Origin: [Chlorobium] sp. 445
Lineage (GTDB): Bacteria > Bacteroidota > Chlorobiia > Chlorobiales > Thermochlorobacteraceae
Assembly (NCBI GenBank): GCA_002763895.1
Contig: NSLH01000081.1
Location: forward strand, 40,001 to 82,225
DNA length: 42,225 bases
Direction of reading: 5' to 3'
This document shows positions 9,392-18,981 of this stretch, in pieces (position 1 is the first letter of the stretch; every line of letters begins with the position of its first letter). The notes under the pieces were generated by a model, which did not search any database, was not told where the DNA came from, and saw only the letters and a list, made by a program, of their open reading frames with translations. The position numbers and the translations under genes were made by a program.

Positions 9392-9654
9392 TGTCTAAAG
9401 CGTAGTGTAACAGGTTGGTTGTATGAGTCACTTGAGCAGCAATGGCTATTACTTGCAAGTGACTTTTCGCTTGGTATAGGCTGATTGCATTCAAACTCAC
9501 CTTGCAACAGCATTGAAGTAGATAGGTTAGCGTTTGCAAAGATAAACACAATTTTGCACTCTGACGATGCAAGGTATCAAGATTGTGCTCCTGAATCGCC
9601 CAAAGAGTTGTAATTTTTTGCAAGGCTATCAAAACTGAAAGGCAGCAAACATCC
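9392..9654. promoter_or_regulatory. Divergent intergenic region with inverted repeat
   Basis: A 263-nt spacer between the start codons of the amylase (-) and the TPR gene (+). It holds an 8-bp perfect inverted repeat, GTCACTTG at 9427-9434 and CAAGTGAC at 9456-9463, whose right arm overlaps a 10-bp palindrome ACTTGCAAGT (9451-9460). A TAnnTTTG-like element (TATCTTTG, minus strand) is also present, but without a TTTG at the right distance. The repeat could be an operator for either gene; no complete promoter is convincing. Confidence 0.4.
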
Positions 9655-10521
9655 ATGAACATACGCATTGTGATTGCCGCAATTGGCATTTTGCTTTTAG
9701 GACGTCAAATCGCAATATGGGCGCAAGAGCGACCGCATGATCCTGAAAAGCCTAAACGCATTCCCCTTCAGACAGAGCCAGCAGAGAGTGAATGGCTAAG
9801 ACCTAAGCGGCTCCAGCCCTCGCAACTTCAAAGTGATGCACCAGAGCTTAGAAAAGCCAAGCCGTTTTATCCGCCGCCAAAAGATTGGTGGATTTTGGAA
9901 CTTGTCAAAGTGCCTCTTCCCCTTTTGCCGACAAAGGAGCAGACCATTGCTGAAAATCTGAACCGCATTCGTGAAGAAGCCATACGAACAGCGCGTGAAG
10001 CACAGCTCCCGCTCGGCTACATGCCGCCTAATCCTGCCTTGCAAACGATGCCCATGACAACGGCAACACTCGGCGTTCCCATTCCTGATCTCAGTCAAAG
10101 TGCCCGTCAAATCCAGCCATCAGATGAACTGCCTCGCGCTGTTCCGCCCGCAAAGATGCCAAGCAATGCTGAAGAGTACTATGCATGGGCGCAATTTTTT
10201 ATTGCAGACTTGCGGCTTATCGGTGCTCTGCACGATCTTAATGAAGCGATTCGCTTGAAGCCTGATTTTCTTGCTGCGATTTTTTTGCGTGCTGAAATCT
10301 ATTTCAGGTTAGAAAATTTTGATCTTGCTGTGGAGGATTACACGCGTGCGCTCTCGCTCAAGCCGCACGATGAAATTTATTTCCGACGCGCCGAAGCCTT
10401 CCGCGCACTTGCACGCTATAAAGACGCAGAAGCAGACTATCAAAAAGCGCTCTCGCTCAATCCGAAAAATAATGCTGCTCGCGTTGCACTTGAGTTGCTG
10501 CAACAAGAGATCGTGCGTTAA
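9655..10521 (+). CDS. Secreted TPR-repeat protein
   Basis: A 288-residue protein with an N-terminal signal peptide (residues 1-24, ending near AIWAQ). A long proline- and charge-rich region of low similarity to known folds follows (about 25-165). The last 110 residues contain about three tetratricopeptide repeats, recognisable by the pattern A-x-x-x-R-A-E-x-Y-F and by the ends LKPDF, LKPHD and LNPKN. TPR domains bind other proteins, so it is probably a periplasmic scaffold or assembly factor; the partner is unknown. It is separated by 106 nt from the downstream transporter and may or may not be co-transcribed. Confidence 0.8.
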   Translation: MNIRIVIAAIGILLLGRQIAIWAQERPHDPEKPKRIPLQTEPAESEWLRPKRLQPSQLQSDAPELRKAKPFYPPPKDWWILELVKVPLPLLPTKEQTIAENLNRIREEAIRTAREAQLPLGYMPPNPALQTMPMTTATLGVPIPDLSQSARQIQPSDELPRAVPPAKMPSNAEEYYAWAQFFIADLRLIGALHDLNEAIRLKPDFLAAIFLRAEIYFRLENFDLAVEDYTRALSLKPHDEIYFRRAEAFRALARYKDAEADYQKALSLNPKNNAARVALELLQQEIVR

Positions 10522-10627
10522 GTTCATCAGACGGCTCATGCTTATCTTTTTCGATAACACAATCGTGCACAGTTTGAACGCTAAAATTTATTCAACAGAG
10601 CAGCGCAATATCATTTCACACCGCTAA

Positions 10628-12135
10628 ATGAAGATTACTATGCAAGAGGTTCTAGAGCAATACGGTCTGCGCCAGCGCTTTGGCTTTGTTGCTGGCATCG
10701 TCGTTTTTGTATTAATCCTGCTTCTGCCTACGCCCTCTGGCATGAATGATGCTGCATGGAAAACTGCGGCGCTTATCGCATTGATGGCAACATGGTGGAT
10801 TAGTGAAGCAATTCCGATTTTTGCTACGGCGCTCTTACCTATTGCACTTTTGCCAGCACTTGGCATCGCTGACATCAAGGAGCTACCGCCCCCTACGCTA
10901 ATCCCGTCATTTTTTTGTTTATGGGTGGCTTTTTTATCGCACTAGCTATCGAAGAACGTGGCTTGCACCGGCGTGTTGCATTGTGGCTGTTGTCCAAAGT
11001 CTCACCCGAACCCATCTACATCATTGGCGGCTTTATGCTTGTTACTGCGCTGATTTCAATGTGGGTAAGCAACTCTGCCACCACATTGATGATGTTGCCG
11101 ATAGGACAATCCGTTGTTGAGCTTGCCTTAAACGAAGAAGAAAATGAAACCATACGGCGCAACTTCGCCACCGCTATGATGCTTGGTATTGCCTATTCAG
11201 CCAGCATCGGCGGCTTAGGCACGCTTGTCGGCACGCCGCCTAACGCTCTCTTTGCAGGCTTTATGAGCGAGACCTACAAAGTTCAAGTGAGTTTTGCGCA
11301 GTGGACCATCATTGGCGTTCCATTAGTTCTTCTCTCTTTACCGCTTTCATGGCTTTTGATGACAAAGTTTATTTTTATCCTTCCCACATCACGCATGCGT
11401 TCAAGCCAAAGCGCAATTGCATCGCAACTGCAATCGCTCGGTCCAATGACAACAGGTGAAAAAGTTGTGGGGAGCATCTTTGCTATCACGGCTACACTTT
11501 GGATCTTAGAGCCGCTGCTTTCTTCGGCATTTCCAAACATGAAGCTCTCAGATGCCGGTATTGCAATTTTTGGTGCCCTGCTCTGTTTTCTTCTGCCGAT
11601 TGATTTTAAGCACGGGGAGTTTGCACTGAGCTTGAAGCAAGCTCGCAAGTTGCCCTTTGACGTCTTGATTCTCTTTGGCGGCGGGATTAGTCTTGCGCAA
11701 GCTATTCAAAAGTCAGGCTTAGCCAAGTTCGTGAGTGAATCGCTGGCTGGATTTAGCGGGTTTCCTATCGTGCTCATTGTCTTGCTTGTTGCACTGGCTG
11801 CAATTTTTGCGACGGAACTTATTGGCAATACTGCCCTTGCTGCAACCATGCTTCCTATTCTTGCGCCTGTTGCTATCGCCATGGGAGAAAGTCCCTATCT
11901 GCTTCTTTTACCTGCGACACTCGGCGTAAGTTGTGCATTTATGTTACCAGTCGGCACGCCTCCGAATGCAATTGTCTATGCCAGTGGATACATTACCACT
12001 CCTGCAATGGCAAAAGCGGGGCTTTGGCTTAATGTGCTCTTTACAACTTTGATTGTGATGTTGGTCTTTGCGTTAGCGCCGATTGCCTTTGGTGTAGAGT
12101 TCGGTGCTTTGCCTGACTGGGCAAAGGGAAAATAG
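10628..12135 (+). CDS. DASS/SLC13 family sodium:carboxylate (or sulfate) symporter, with a one-base frameshift
   Basis: A member of the divalent anion:Na+ symporter family, which imports dicarboxylates such as succinate, or sulfate. About 11-12 hydrophobic segments are present. The two SNT-type sodium and substrate motifs are SNSATTLMMLPI in the first half and ELIGNTALAATMLPI in the second. They are followed by GTLVGTPPNALFAGF and LPVGTPPNAIVYASG. The frame changes near 10880-10883: restoring one G (GAG-GCT instead of GAGCT) gives KEATAPYANPVIFLFMGG, the expected family sequence, and a full protein of about 502 residues. A sequencing error is the simplest explanation. The substrate cannot be fixed from sequence. 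Confidence 0.88.
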
Positions 12136-12225
12136 CGGCTTGATGGATGACGGTCAAACTAGCTTCACTGCGCTTCACTCTGACAGCGGATGCAAGCTCT
12201 GTGCGGATTTAGTTCTTGTGTGGGT

Positions 12226-13077
12226 TTATTTCTTTAGGTTAGCAGCTTTGAGCAGGCGCAGCGATTCTAAAATTTTCAGGCATTCAGCGGGCGCGATGTC
12301 TGTAGCACTAAATCGCCATTGTGCAAACGGTGCATTTCTTGGTACTTGTTTGAGACCTGTCCATCCCACTTCGGTTTGATGTTGCTTGCCAATTGAGATA
12401 TACTCCATTCTAAGTTCGCTGAAGAGTGGATTCTGCGCTTTGAGTGTACCAGCTTTGCCTTTTTTGTTATCACTTGCATTGTATTCCTCGAGCAGCGAAG
12501 GCCCACCGCCTAAGCCTTCCGTACCCAGTGCGAAGATGAAATTTGCGCCGCCTTCTTTGGCTGTCTCATAGAAAAATGTGTAATCGCCGTCCAGTTCAGT
12601 AGCTCGTTTGAGTTGCAAACCATCGGGGATATAAGTTGGTACAATCACATAATTTTTGTGTGAGAGCAGCCGTTGCAGTTGCGTATTATTAAGTCCAGCT
12701 TTCTGTGTAAGTTGGAATGTGCTCTCAAGTTCGACAGACAAGCATTGTCTGTCATCCAATTTTTTCCACTCACCCTTAAGGCTTTGAAAGTTTTCAACTT
12801 CTAAGATAAACTCGGCTGTTTCTTTGCCTGTGGGGTCTTTTTCACAGAGTCGGAGTTCACCTCCTGTGCCCGATTTGACTTTGTATGTGCCTGATATTTT
12901 GATTGGTGTGCCGACACGCAGATAGAAATACGAGCCAGTGATGGTGCTGTCGCTGTTGAGTGCATCAAGTTGCATGACGATGGGGAAGCGGCGAGCGATA
13001 TCGCCTGTGAAGTTCATTTGCGCCAAAAGAGCTTGGCACCACATCACCATTCCAAGCAGCAAGATAATCTGTTGCAT
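12226..13077 (-). CDS. Exported protein of unknown function
   Basis: A 283-residue protein that I do not recognise. It starts with a signal peptide (residues about 1-20, ending ALLAQ), so it is probably periplasmic or outer-membrane associated. Residues 20-120 look like a beta-rich domain (GSYFYLRVGTPIKISGTYK, with alternating hydrophobic residues). A second part (about 140-270) contains YVIVPTYIPDGLQLKRA and a Gly-rich FALGTEGLGGG. There are no transmembrane helices after the signal and no catalytic motif that I can name. It lies downstream of rplQ on the same strand but is separated by 161 nt, so it probably has its own promoter; none is obvious. Confidence 0.7.
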   Translation of the reverse strand: MQQIILLLGMVMWCQALLAQMNFTGDIARRFPIVMQLDALNSDSTITGSYFYLRVGTPIKISGTYKVKSGTGGELRLCEKDPTGKETAEFILEVENFQSLKGEWKKLDDRQCLSVELESTFQLTQKAGLNNTQLQRLLSHKNYVIVPTYIPDGLQLKRATELDGDYTFFYETAKEGGANFIFALGTEGLGGGPSLLEEYNASDNKKGKAGTLKAQNPLFSELRMEYISIGKQHQTEVGWTGLKQVPRNAPFAQWRFSATDIAPAECLKILESLRLLKAANLKK

Positions 13078-13238
13078 CGCCCATAGGTTATTGTTTCAGG
13101 ACATCTCAGTTATGCCATACTGGATGTGCAAAGAATTGCTTAGCTTGGCATAGCTATGATACTTCCATCCTGTACTCACTCAGGTGCATTGAAAACGTGG
13201 GACAGGGCAAGTGGGGGCACTCAATCCAGTTTATTTTA

Positions 13239-13721
13239 CTAGCTTGCCGCTGCGGTCTTGTCTTGGGCTTCTTTACTTTGCGCTTCTTTGCTTCGCGCTT
13301 CTTTTGAGCCTCTCACGCGCTTCTCACGATCTTGACGCTGACGGCGTTTTTCGGTTGGCGCTTCACTGTAATCGACCAGTTCAATCATTGCCATTTTTGC
13401 CGCATCGCCGTAGCGGGGCACCATCTTAATGACGCGTGTGTATCCGCCTGGGCGGTCTGCCACTTTATTAGCAATTTCTCCAAAGAGTTCCTTGATGGCT
13501 TTTTTATCGCGAATGAACTTAAAGACTTCACGCTGTGCATGCGTTGTACTTTCTTTTGCTCGCGTAATCAGCGGTTCAATGTAGCGACGCATTTCTTTTG
13601 CTTTAGCTTCTGTGGTTTGAATGCGCTTGTGCAAAATGAGTTGGGTACAGAGGTTTGCCATCAATGCGCGGCGATGACTTGCCGTGCGTCCGAGCTTACG
13701 CAGTGAAATTTGTTTTCGCAT
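13239..13721 (-). CDS. rplQ: 50S ribosomal protein L17 with charged C-terminal tail
   Basis: Last gene of the alpha operon. The conserved L17 core is at residues 1-122 ([55 protein letters not shown]). A tail of about 38 residues follows, rich in Lys, Arg, Glu and Ala, with the short repeated unit [10 protein letters not shown]; tails like this vary widely within the family and are probably disordered. The gene starts 12 nt after the rpoA stop. No strong intrinsic terminator is visible downstream. Confidence 0.97.
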   Translation of the reverse strand: MRKQISLRKLGRTASHRRALMANLCTQLILHKRIQTTEAKAKEMRRYIEPLITRAKESTTHAQREVFKFIRDKKAIKELFGEIANKVADRPGGYTRVIKMVPRYGDAAKMAMIELVDYSEAPTEKRRQRQDREKRVRGSKEARSKEAQSKEAQDKTAAAS

Positions 13722-13733
13722 GGCTTCAAGATT

Positions 13734-14726
13734 TTACTTTTCGTTCAAGCGATACTTAGAGACATCCATTCCGAAGTGCAATCCTTTTGATTCTACAAGC
13801 TCTTTAAGTTCAGCCAGTGATTTCTTGCCAAAGTTCTTGAACTTCAGAAGTTCCTCTTCATGCTTGCTTACCAATTGCCCGAGTGTTTCAATTTCCGCCG
13901 AACGCAAGCAGTTGTGAGAGCGCACGGAAAGCTCAATGTCTTCCATTCGTGTCATGAGCAGCGTTCTGATGCGCTCAAACTCTGCATCATCTTGCTGTAC
14001 ATCTTGCTCCATGGTCTCTTCTTCGGTGATGGGCGCAAACTTCGTGAAAAGACTTACATGGTCGGCAATGATTTTTCCTGCTACACTAAGTGCTTCATCG
14101 GGTTGGATTGACCCATCGGTTTGAACCTCTAAAATAAGTTTCTCGTAGTCTGTACGCTGACCGACGCGCGTATTTTCAACGCTGTATCTTACATTGCGAA
14201 TCGGTGTAAAAATTGAATCCATAGCAATAAAACCTAGTGGCATGCCCTCGGTATTATTTTCTTCTGCAGGCACATAGCCACGCCCTCGCCCAATGTAGAG
14301 ATCAATTTTCAGCGTGATATTTTTCGTAATCGTTGCAATGTGTAAATCTGGATTCAAGACCTCAAAGTCCGCTTCTGGGCTTACAATATCGCCAGCAACG
14401 AAATCTTTTGGACCTTTGAGCGTTAAAGACACCATTGCGTTACGCTTACTAATTGAGCGGAAGCGTACTTGTTTGAGATTGAGAACAATATCGGGCACAT
14501 CTTCTTTAACCCCTTCTATGGTAGAAAATTCGTGCAAGACACCGTCGATTTTGATACCTGTGATAGCGGTGCCCGGCAGCGACGACAGCAGGACGCGACG
14601 CATCATATTGCCAATCGTAACGCCATAGCCGCGCTCAAGCGGTTGCGCAATAAAGCGTCCATACTGGTTAGTAAAAGTTGATTCGTCTAACTCGAGCCGC
14701 TCGGGCATTTGCATCTGTTGAATCAT
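13734..14726 (-). CDS. rpoA: DNA-directed RNA polymerase subunit alpha
   Basis: The 330-residue subunit dimerises to start RNA polymerase assembly. The N-terminal domain has [28 protein letters not shown] (assembly core) and the insert with NPDLHIATI. The C-terminal domain has the helix-hairpin-helix part [21 protein letters not shown], which contacts promoter UP elements and activators. Length and motifs are normal. Gene order rpsD-rpoA-rplQ is the standard alpha operon end. The 63-nt spacer before it holds a small 5-bp hairpin (TTGGC/GCCAA). Confidence 0.98.
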   Translation of the reverse strand: MIQQMQMPERLELDESTFTNQYGRFIAQPLERGYGVTIGNMMRRVLLSSLPGTAITGIKIDGVLHEFSTIEGVKEDVPDIVLNLKQVRFRSISKRNAMVSLTLKGPKDFVAGDIVSPEADFEVLNPDLHIATITKNITLKIDLYIGRGRGYVPAEENNTEGMPLGFIAMDSIFTPIRNVRYSVENTRVGQRTDYEKLILEVQTDGSIQPDEALSVAGKIIADHVSLFTKFAPITEEETMEQDVQQDDAEFERIRTLLMTRMEDIELSVRSHNCLRSAEIETLGQLVSKHEEELLKFKNFGKKSLAELKELVESKGLHFGMDVSKYRLNEK

Positions 14727-14789
14727 ATCTCGATTTGTCGCGTTATGGGTTTGGCAATAGCCAATGATTTCGTTACAAGTTTTACAGGC

Positions 14790-15401
14790 TTACTTAGAGT
14801 AGAGTTCTACCACCAGCTGCTCGTTAAAGGGTTCTTGCACCTCACTGCGTTCAGGCGCATTCAGAAAGGTTACTTTCAGGTTTGCCTTATCGACTTGAAT
14901 CCATTGTGGAATCTGCGAGTCCGGCTTTTTGTTTAGCGCGCTGCGCACCACTTCCATGTTTTTGCTTTTTGCTCGAAACTCTACCACATCTCCCGGACGC
15001 AGTTGATACGATGGGATATTGACTTTCTTGCCATTGACGAGCAAATGACAATGCGAGACCAACTGTCGTGCTGCCGGGCGGCTTACAGCAAAACCAGCGC
15101 GATAGACCACGTTATCCAAGCGTGATTCCAGCATCTTGACAAGGTTATCACCTGTAACGCCCTTCATGCGCGAGGCTTTCGCAAAGTAAAGCCGAAATTG
15201 ACGCTCCAGCACGCCATAGATGTACTTCATCTTTTGCTTTTCTCGAAGCTGAACGGCGTATTCTGAAATTTTACCTTTTTTGTTCTGTCCATGTTGTCCC
15301 GGTGGATACGGTCTACGGTCTAAATACTTCTCATCTTTCGGCACGATAGCAACACCGAGCCGTCTTGAGACTTTTGCCGTTGAACCTAAATACCTTGCCA
15401 T
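14790..15401 (-). CDS. rpsD: 30S ribosomal protein S4
   Basis: Primary 16S rRNA-binding protein of the small subunit body. The 203 residues include [26 protein letters not shown] and an S4 RNA-binding domain ([37 protein letters not shown]). The N-terminal zinc-binding cysteines of the C+ form are absent, so it is the zinc-independent type. In E. coli S4 represses the alpha operon; no pseudoknot target was identified here. Confidence 0.98.
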   Translation of the reverse strand: MARYLGSTAKVSRRLGVAIVPKDEKYLDRRPYPPGQHGQNKKGKISEYAVQLREKQKMKYIYGVLERQFRLYFAKASRMKGVTGDNLVKMLESRLDNVVYRAGFAVSRPAARQLVSHCHLLVNGKKVNIPSYQLRPGDVVEFRAKSKNMEVVRSALNKKPDSQIPQWIQVDKANLKVTFLNAPERSEVQEPFNEQLVVELYSK

Positions 15402-15446
15402 AGTTAAAGTGATAGCGTTCTAAGTTTGAACTAAGTTTGCGTGACG

Positions 15447-15842
15447 TTAGACTCTTCTGCGTTTTGGCGGACGGCAACCGTTGTGCGGCAGCGGGGTAAT
15501 ATCACGGATAGAGCGCACTTCCAAGCCGGCGACTTGTAGCGACCGAATCGCTGCATCACGCCCTGACCCCGGACCCTTGATGAGCACATCGACCTTACGC
15601 ACACCGTGGTCTATGGCTTCTTTGGCAGCGGCTTCAACCGTAACCTGTGCCGCATAAGGCGTATTTTTCTTTGAACCCTTGAACCCATTTCTTCCCGCTG
15701 TCGACCACGAAATCGTGTTACCAGCCATATCGGTGATGGTTACAAGGATGTTGTTAAACGTCGCTTTGATGTGCGCAATGCCTTCTGTTGTTGCAGCGAC
15801 TTTCTTTTTGCGTTTAGTTGTTGCTGTCTTTTCGGTTGCCAT
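15447..15842 (-). CDS. rpsK: 30S ribosomal protein S11
   Basis: Part of the small-subunit platform near the E site and the mRNA exit. At 131 residues it has normal length, with [26 protein letters not shown], the [14 protein letters not shown] core and the C-terminal [12 protein letters not shown]. The N-terminus has a short Lys/Thr-rich extension. It lies 21 nt after rpsM within the alpha operon. Confidence 0.98.
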   Translation of the reverse strand: MATEKTATTKRKKKVAATTEGIAHIKATFNNILVTITDMAGNTISWSTAGRNGFKGSKKNTPYAAQVTVEAAAKEAIDHGVRKVDVLIKGPGSGRDAAIRSLQVAGLEVRSIRDITPLPHNGCRPPKRRRV

Positions 15843-15863
15843 TGTTGCATATCGTTAAGAAAA

Positions 15864-16244
15864 TTACTTCTTTGCAGCAGCTTTCTTCTTACCTGCCACA
15901 GTCTTGCGCTTGCCTTTACGCGTTCTGGCGTTGGTTCGCGTGCGTTGCCCTCTTACAGGCAAGCCACGACGATGCCGCAAGCCACGATAGCAGCCAATAT
16001 CCATTAGCCGCTTGATCGCAAGCTGTTGTTCACTGCGTGCTTGTCCTTCGACTTTGTACTCGGACGCAATGATATTGCGAATTGCATTTGCTTCATCGTC
16101 TGTGAGTTCCCCAATGCGCTTATCTTCGCTAATACCTGCTTTCGCTAAAATTTTACTCGCGGAAGTTCTACCAATACCGTAGATGTAAGTCAGCCCAATG
16201 ACCGCCCGCTTGTTTCTTGGAAGGTCTACACCTGCAACTCTCAT
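15864..16244 (-). CDS. rpsM: 30S ribosomal protein S13
   Basis: Small-subunit head protein that contacts the P-site tRNA and bridges to the large subunit. The 126 residues contain [24 protein letters not shown], the helix [10 protein letters not shown] and [28 protein letters not shown], followed by a Lys/Ala-rich basic tail. It begins 3 nt after the rpmJ stop. Confidence 0.98.
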   Translation of the reverse strand: MRVAGVDLPRNKRAVIGLTYIYGIGRTSASKILAKAGISEDKRIGELTDDEANAIRNIIASEYKVEGQARSEQQLAIKRLMDIGCYRGLRHRRGLPVRGQRTRTNARTRKGKRKTVAGKKKAAAKK

Positions 16245-16247
16245 GGT

Positions 16248-16364
16248 TTATCCTTGACGCTGTTTGTGATTGGGATTTTTCTTGCAAATTACCAGAATTT
16301 TGCCCTTCCTACGAATAATTTTGCAGGACTCACAGCGTTTTTTGACTGCTGAATAGACTTTCAT
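16248..16364 (-). CDS. rpmJ: 50S ribosomal protein L36
   Basis: A 38-residue protein starting [15 protein letters not shown] and ending NPNHKQRQG. The zinc ligands C11, C14, C27 and H33 are all present, so this is the zinc-binding (C+) form. It is the first gene after the internal promoter described at 16409-16439 and is followed after 3 nt by rpsM. The order infA-rpmJ-rpsM is standard. Confidence 0.97.
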   Translation of the reverse strand: MKVYSAVKKRCESCKIIRRKGKILVICKKNPNHKQRQG

Positions 16365-16408
16365 AACCGTTTCCTTGCGTTCGTTTGTATTCTAAAACGG
16401 AAAGGGCG

Positions 16409-16439
16409 CAAAGATACAAAACTTGCGCCAAAAAACAAA
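16409..16439 (-). promoter_or_regulatory. Bacteroidota-type promoter for the alpha operon, overlaid by an inverted repeat
   Basis: Read on the minus strand, TTTG (16436-16439), 19 nt, then TATCTTTG (16409-16416) fits the Bacteroidota consensus TTTG-N19-TAnnTTTG exactly. Transcription would start near 16402, about 38 nt before rpmJ. A 7-bp inverted repeat, GGCGCAA/TTGCGCC (16405-16411 and 16423-16429), covers the -7 element and part of the spacer, so it could be an operator or a 5' RNA structure. It is a sequence match only. Confidence 0.65.
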
Positions 16440-16457
16440 ATATCTAACAGTTTTTTG

Positions 16458-16676
16458 CTACTTAAACCGATAAGTAATGCGACCTTTACTAAAGTCGTAC
16501 GGTGAGACTTGCACACGCACGCGGTCGCCCGGCAAAATCTTGATAAAATTCATTCTCATCTTGCCAGAAACATGCGCTAAAATTTCAAGGTTGTTCTCTA
16601 GCCTGACCTTGAAACTTGCATTCGGCAAGGCCTCAAGAATTACGCCGTCAATTTCAATCGCTTCTTCCTTCGCCAT
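16458..16676 (-). CDS. infA: Translation initiation factor IF-1
   Basis: The 72-residue OB-fold protein occupies the ribosomal A site during initiation. The sequence [20 protein letters not shown] and the [24 protein letters not shown] core, ending GRITYRFK, match the family over its full length. It lies 90 nt after map and 93 nt before rpmJ. The latter gap holds the alpha promoter. Confidence 0.98.
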   Translation of the reverse strand: MAKEEAIEIDGVILEALPNASFKVRLENNLEILAHVSGKMRMNFIKILPGDRVRVQVSPYDFSKGRITYRFK

Positions 16677-16766
16677 ACTTCTCTCTGTTCTCTTTGTGAG
16701 CTATTTAGGTGATAACTTGCGTTAGTTTAAGACTGAAGTAAATCCCGTGTGTCGTTATACCAGTGT

Positions 16767-17594
16767 CTAAACTGCCTCGATTTTCTTCATTTCTTTTTCT
16801 AGCGCAGGCTTTTGCTTGCGCGAATATGTTAAAATTTCAGCTTTACCTTTACGCACGACCACTGTGTGCTCAAAATGTGCTGCGGGCTTTTTATCAGCAG
16901 TAATTGCCGTCCAAGTATCTGATGCAATGATTGACTTACGTGATTTACCTAAGTTAATCATGGGTTCAATTGCCAGACACATGCCTTCTCGCAGGAAAAC
17001 GCCCGTATTGCGCTTGCCGATGTTTGGCACTGGCGGCTCTTCATGCAGGCGTGTGCCGATGCCATGTCCTACCATGTTTTCAATGACACCATAGCCGAAG
17101 CTCTCTGCATACTCTTGAATGGCGGCTGAAATGTCATACAGACGCTTTCCGACCACCGCCTCTTTAATGCCGCGCTCCAAGCACTCTTCTGTCACTTTCA
17201 CCAGTTTTACTACTTCGGGTTTGACATTACCAACAAGAAACGTGCGTGCTGCATCGGCATGATAACCGTTCTTGTAGGCGCCGCAGTCCACGGAAATCAC
17301 ATCACCATCTTTCAATACGCGCTTTGGACTTGGAATTCCATGCACAACTTCTTCATTGATGGAGGTGCAGAGTGTTGCAGGGTAGGGCTTTACGCCACGG
17401 GCACCTTTTGGTACATAGCCTAAAAAACTTGGGATGGCGTCCTGAGAGCGAATGTACTCTTCAGCCAGTTCATCGAGCCGTTTGGTTGTTATGCCTTCTC
17501 GGATTTCATCGGCTAGCATATCTAATGTTTCTGCCACAATGCGTCCGCTTTCTCTCATGAATTCAATTTCGCGCTCACTTCTTGCCGTTACCAT
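16767..17594 (-). CDS. map: Methionine aminopeptidase, type I
   Basis: Removes the initiator methionine from new proteins. The five metal ligands lie in the expected motifs: GAYKNGYHADAARTF (two Asp), GHGIGTRLHEEP (His), AIEPMI (Glu) and FEHTVVV (Glu), with the substrate His in VVHGIPS. I chose the ATG at 17592-17594 (275 residues). The longer frame overlaps the end of secY, whereas this ATG has a GAGAGA sequence about 8 nt upstream and the family begins near the SEREIEFMRESG helix. A C-terminal extension of about 20 Lys/Glu-rich residues is present. map follows secY directly; adk is absent from its common position here. Confidence 0.95.
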   Translation of the reverse strand: MVTARSEREIEFMRESGRIVAETLDMLADEIREGITTKRLDELAEEYIRSQDAIPSFLGYVPKGARGVKPYPATLCTSINEEVVHGIPSPKRVLKDGDVISVDCGAYKNGYHADAARTFLVGNVKPEVVKLVKVTEECLERGIKEAVVGKRLYDISAAIQEYAESFGYGVIENMVGHGIGTRLHEEPPVPNIGKRNTGVFLREGMCLAIEPMINLGKSRKSIIASDTWTAITADKKPAAHFEHTVVVRKGKAEILTYSRKQKPALEKEMKKIEAV

Positions 17595-17625
17595 CGTTGC
17601 TGTTCTCTCTTTTTGTGGATCTTTT

Positions 17626-18960
17626 TTATGCAGGAACACTACGACCTTTGAGCTTACCTGATTTCATAAAGCCGTCGTAATGGCGCATCAAAAGATGGCT
17701 CTCGATTTGTTGTAAGGTATCGAGTGCAACCCCAACAATAATCAGCAAACTTGTGCCTCCGAAGAACTGTGCAAAACCGGGTGTTACATTGCCAAACTTT
17801 GTGAGCAAAGTCGGCAGAATAGCAATGATAGCTAGTGCAATTGCCCCAGGCAGTGTGATTCGTGTAAGAATGTTGTCAATGAATTCAGATGTTGGTTTTC
17901 CCGGACGTACGCCCGGAATAAAGCCACCTTGTTTCTGCATTGTATCCGCCACATCTTTTGGATTAAACGCAATGGCAGTGTAGAAATAGGTAAAGAAGAC
18001 AATCAAGATACCAAAGATGATAGCATAGCCCCATGAGTCGTAGGAAATAAACGCACTCACACTTTGCATAGTTTCGCTTTCTGGGAAGAATGAGACGATT
18101 GTACTTGGAATAAACATAATGGACTGTGCAAAGATGATTGGCATCACGCCTGCAGTGATGACACGCATTGGAATGTATTGTGTCGTTCCACCATAGACCT
18201 TTCGTCCTACCACTCGTCGTGCGTACTGCACTGGAATTCGGCGAGTGCCGACGGTCAAAAACACTACGCCTGCCACGATGAGCAGCATGAAGCCAAGCAC
18301 AATGATTTCTACAATCAAATTCTTGCTGCCTGATGCCACCAACTGCCACTCACCCACTAACGCTTGCGGGAAGCGTGCTAAGATACCAATCATGATGATG
18401 AGCGAAATACCGTTGCCAATCCCACGCTCTGTGATTCGTTCACCGAGCCACATTGTGAAAATGGTTGCCGCTGTAAGGGTGATAATCGTGGACAGTGTGA
18501 AGAAGAAGCCGGGGTCTGGCACAATAGGCTGCCCGAATGACGATGGACTTGAAAGACTTACACTGACTCCCCATGCTTGTAGCATAGCTACCAAGACCGT
18601 TCCGTAACGCGTAAGCTGCGTGATTTTCTTTCGTCCTTCTTCGCCTTCTTTCTGTAACTTTTGGAAGTATGGCGTTACGGCGCCGAGCAACTGAATGATA
18701 ATAGAGGCTGAAATGTAGGGCATAATTCCCAACGCAAACACCGACGCACGCTTGAAGGCACCTCCTACGAAGAGATCAAACAGCCCGAAGAGGTCATTGG
18801 TTGGTCCTTGTCCAGCGTCAGCGACGGCGGAGGCATCCACACCTGGGATAGTGATATGTGAGCCAATGCGATAGACCACTAACAACCCTACTGTGTAGAG
18901 AATTCTATCTCTGAGCTCAGGAATTTTGCTGATATTTCTGATGCTGTCAATGAGTTTCAT
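17626..18960 (-). CDS. secY: Protein translocase subunit SecY
   Basis: Channel subunit of the Sec translocon. The 444 residues have ten hydrophobic segments, an early VYRIGSHITIPGVD, the plug region following it, GIMPYISASIIIQLL (TM2), the cytoplasmic loop YFQKLQKEGEEGRKK, and FNPKDVADTMQKQGGFIPGVRPG before TM9. Length and motifs are normal. It sits at the end of the spc group, 21 nt after rplO, and its stop lies within the longer upstream frame of map. Confidence 0.98.
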   Translation of the reverse strand: MKLIDSIRNISKIPELRDRILYTVGLLVVYRIGSHITIPGVDASAVADAGQGPTNDLFGLFDLFVGGAFKRASVFALGIMPYISASIIIQLLGAVTPYFQKLQKEGEEGRKKITQLTRYGTVLVAMLQAWGVSVSLSSPSSFGQPIVPDPGFFFTLSTIITLTAATIFTMWLGERITERGIGNGISLIIMIGILARFPQALVGEWQLVASGSKNLIVEIIVLGFMLLIVAGVVFLTVGTRRIPVQYARRVVGRKVYGGTTQYIPMRVITAGVMPIIFAQSIMFIPSTIVSFFPESETMQSVSAFISYDSWGYAIIFGILIVFFTYFYTAIAFNPKDVADTMQKQGGFIPGVRPGKPTSEFIDNILTRITLPGAIALAIIAILPTLLTKFGNVTPGFAQFFGGTSLLIIVGVALDTLQQIESHLLMRHYDGFMKSGKLKGRSVPA

Positions 18961-18981
18961 CGTTCTCTTTGGTTAGCGCAT

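Noticed and set aside
13109-13165. TATGCCA/TGGCATA inverted repeat and CATAGCTATG palindrome after rplQ
   Set aside because: Short arms, long loop and no T run; not convincing as the terminator of the alpha operon.
17595-17625. Missing adk between secY and map taken as a deletion
   Set aside because: adk is absent from this place in many bacteria; the 31-nt spacer shows no remnant.
16767-17639. Longer map frame starting at 17639
   Set aside because: It overlaps the secY stop and adds a non-conserved MFLHKKDPQK sequence; the internal ATG has a better ribosome-binding site.
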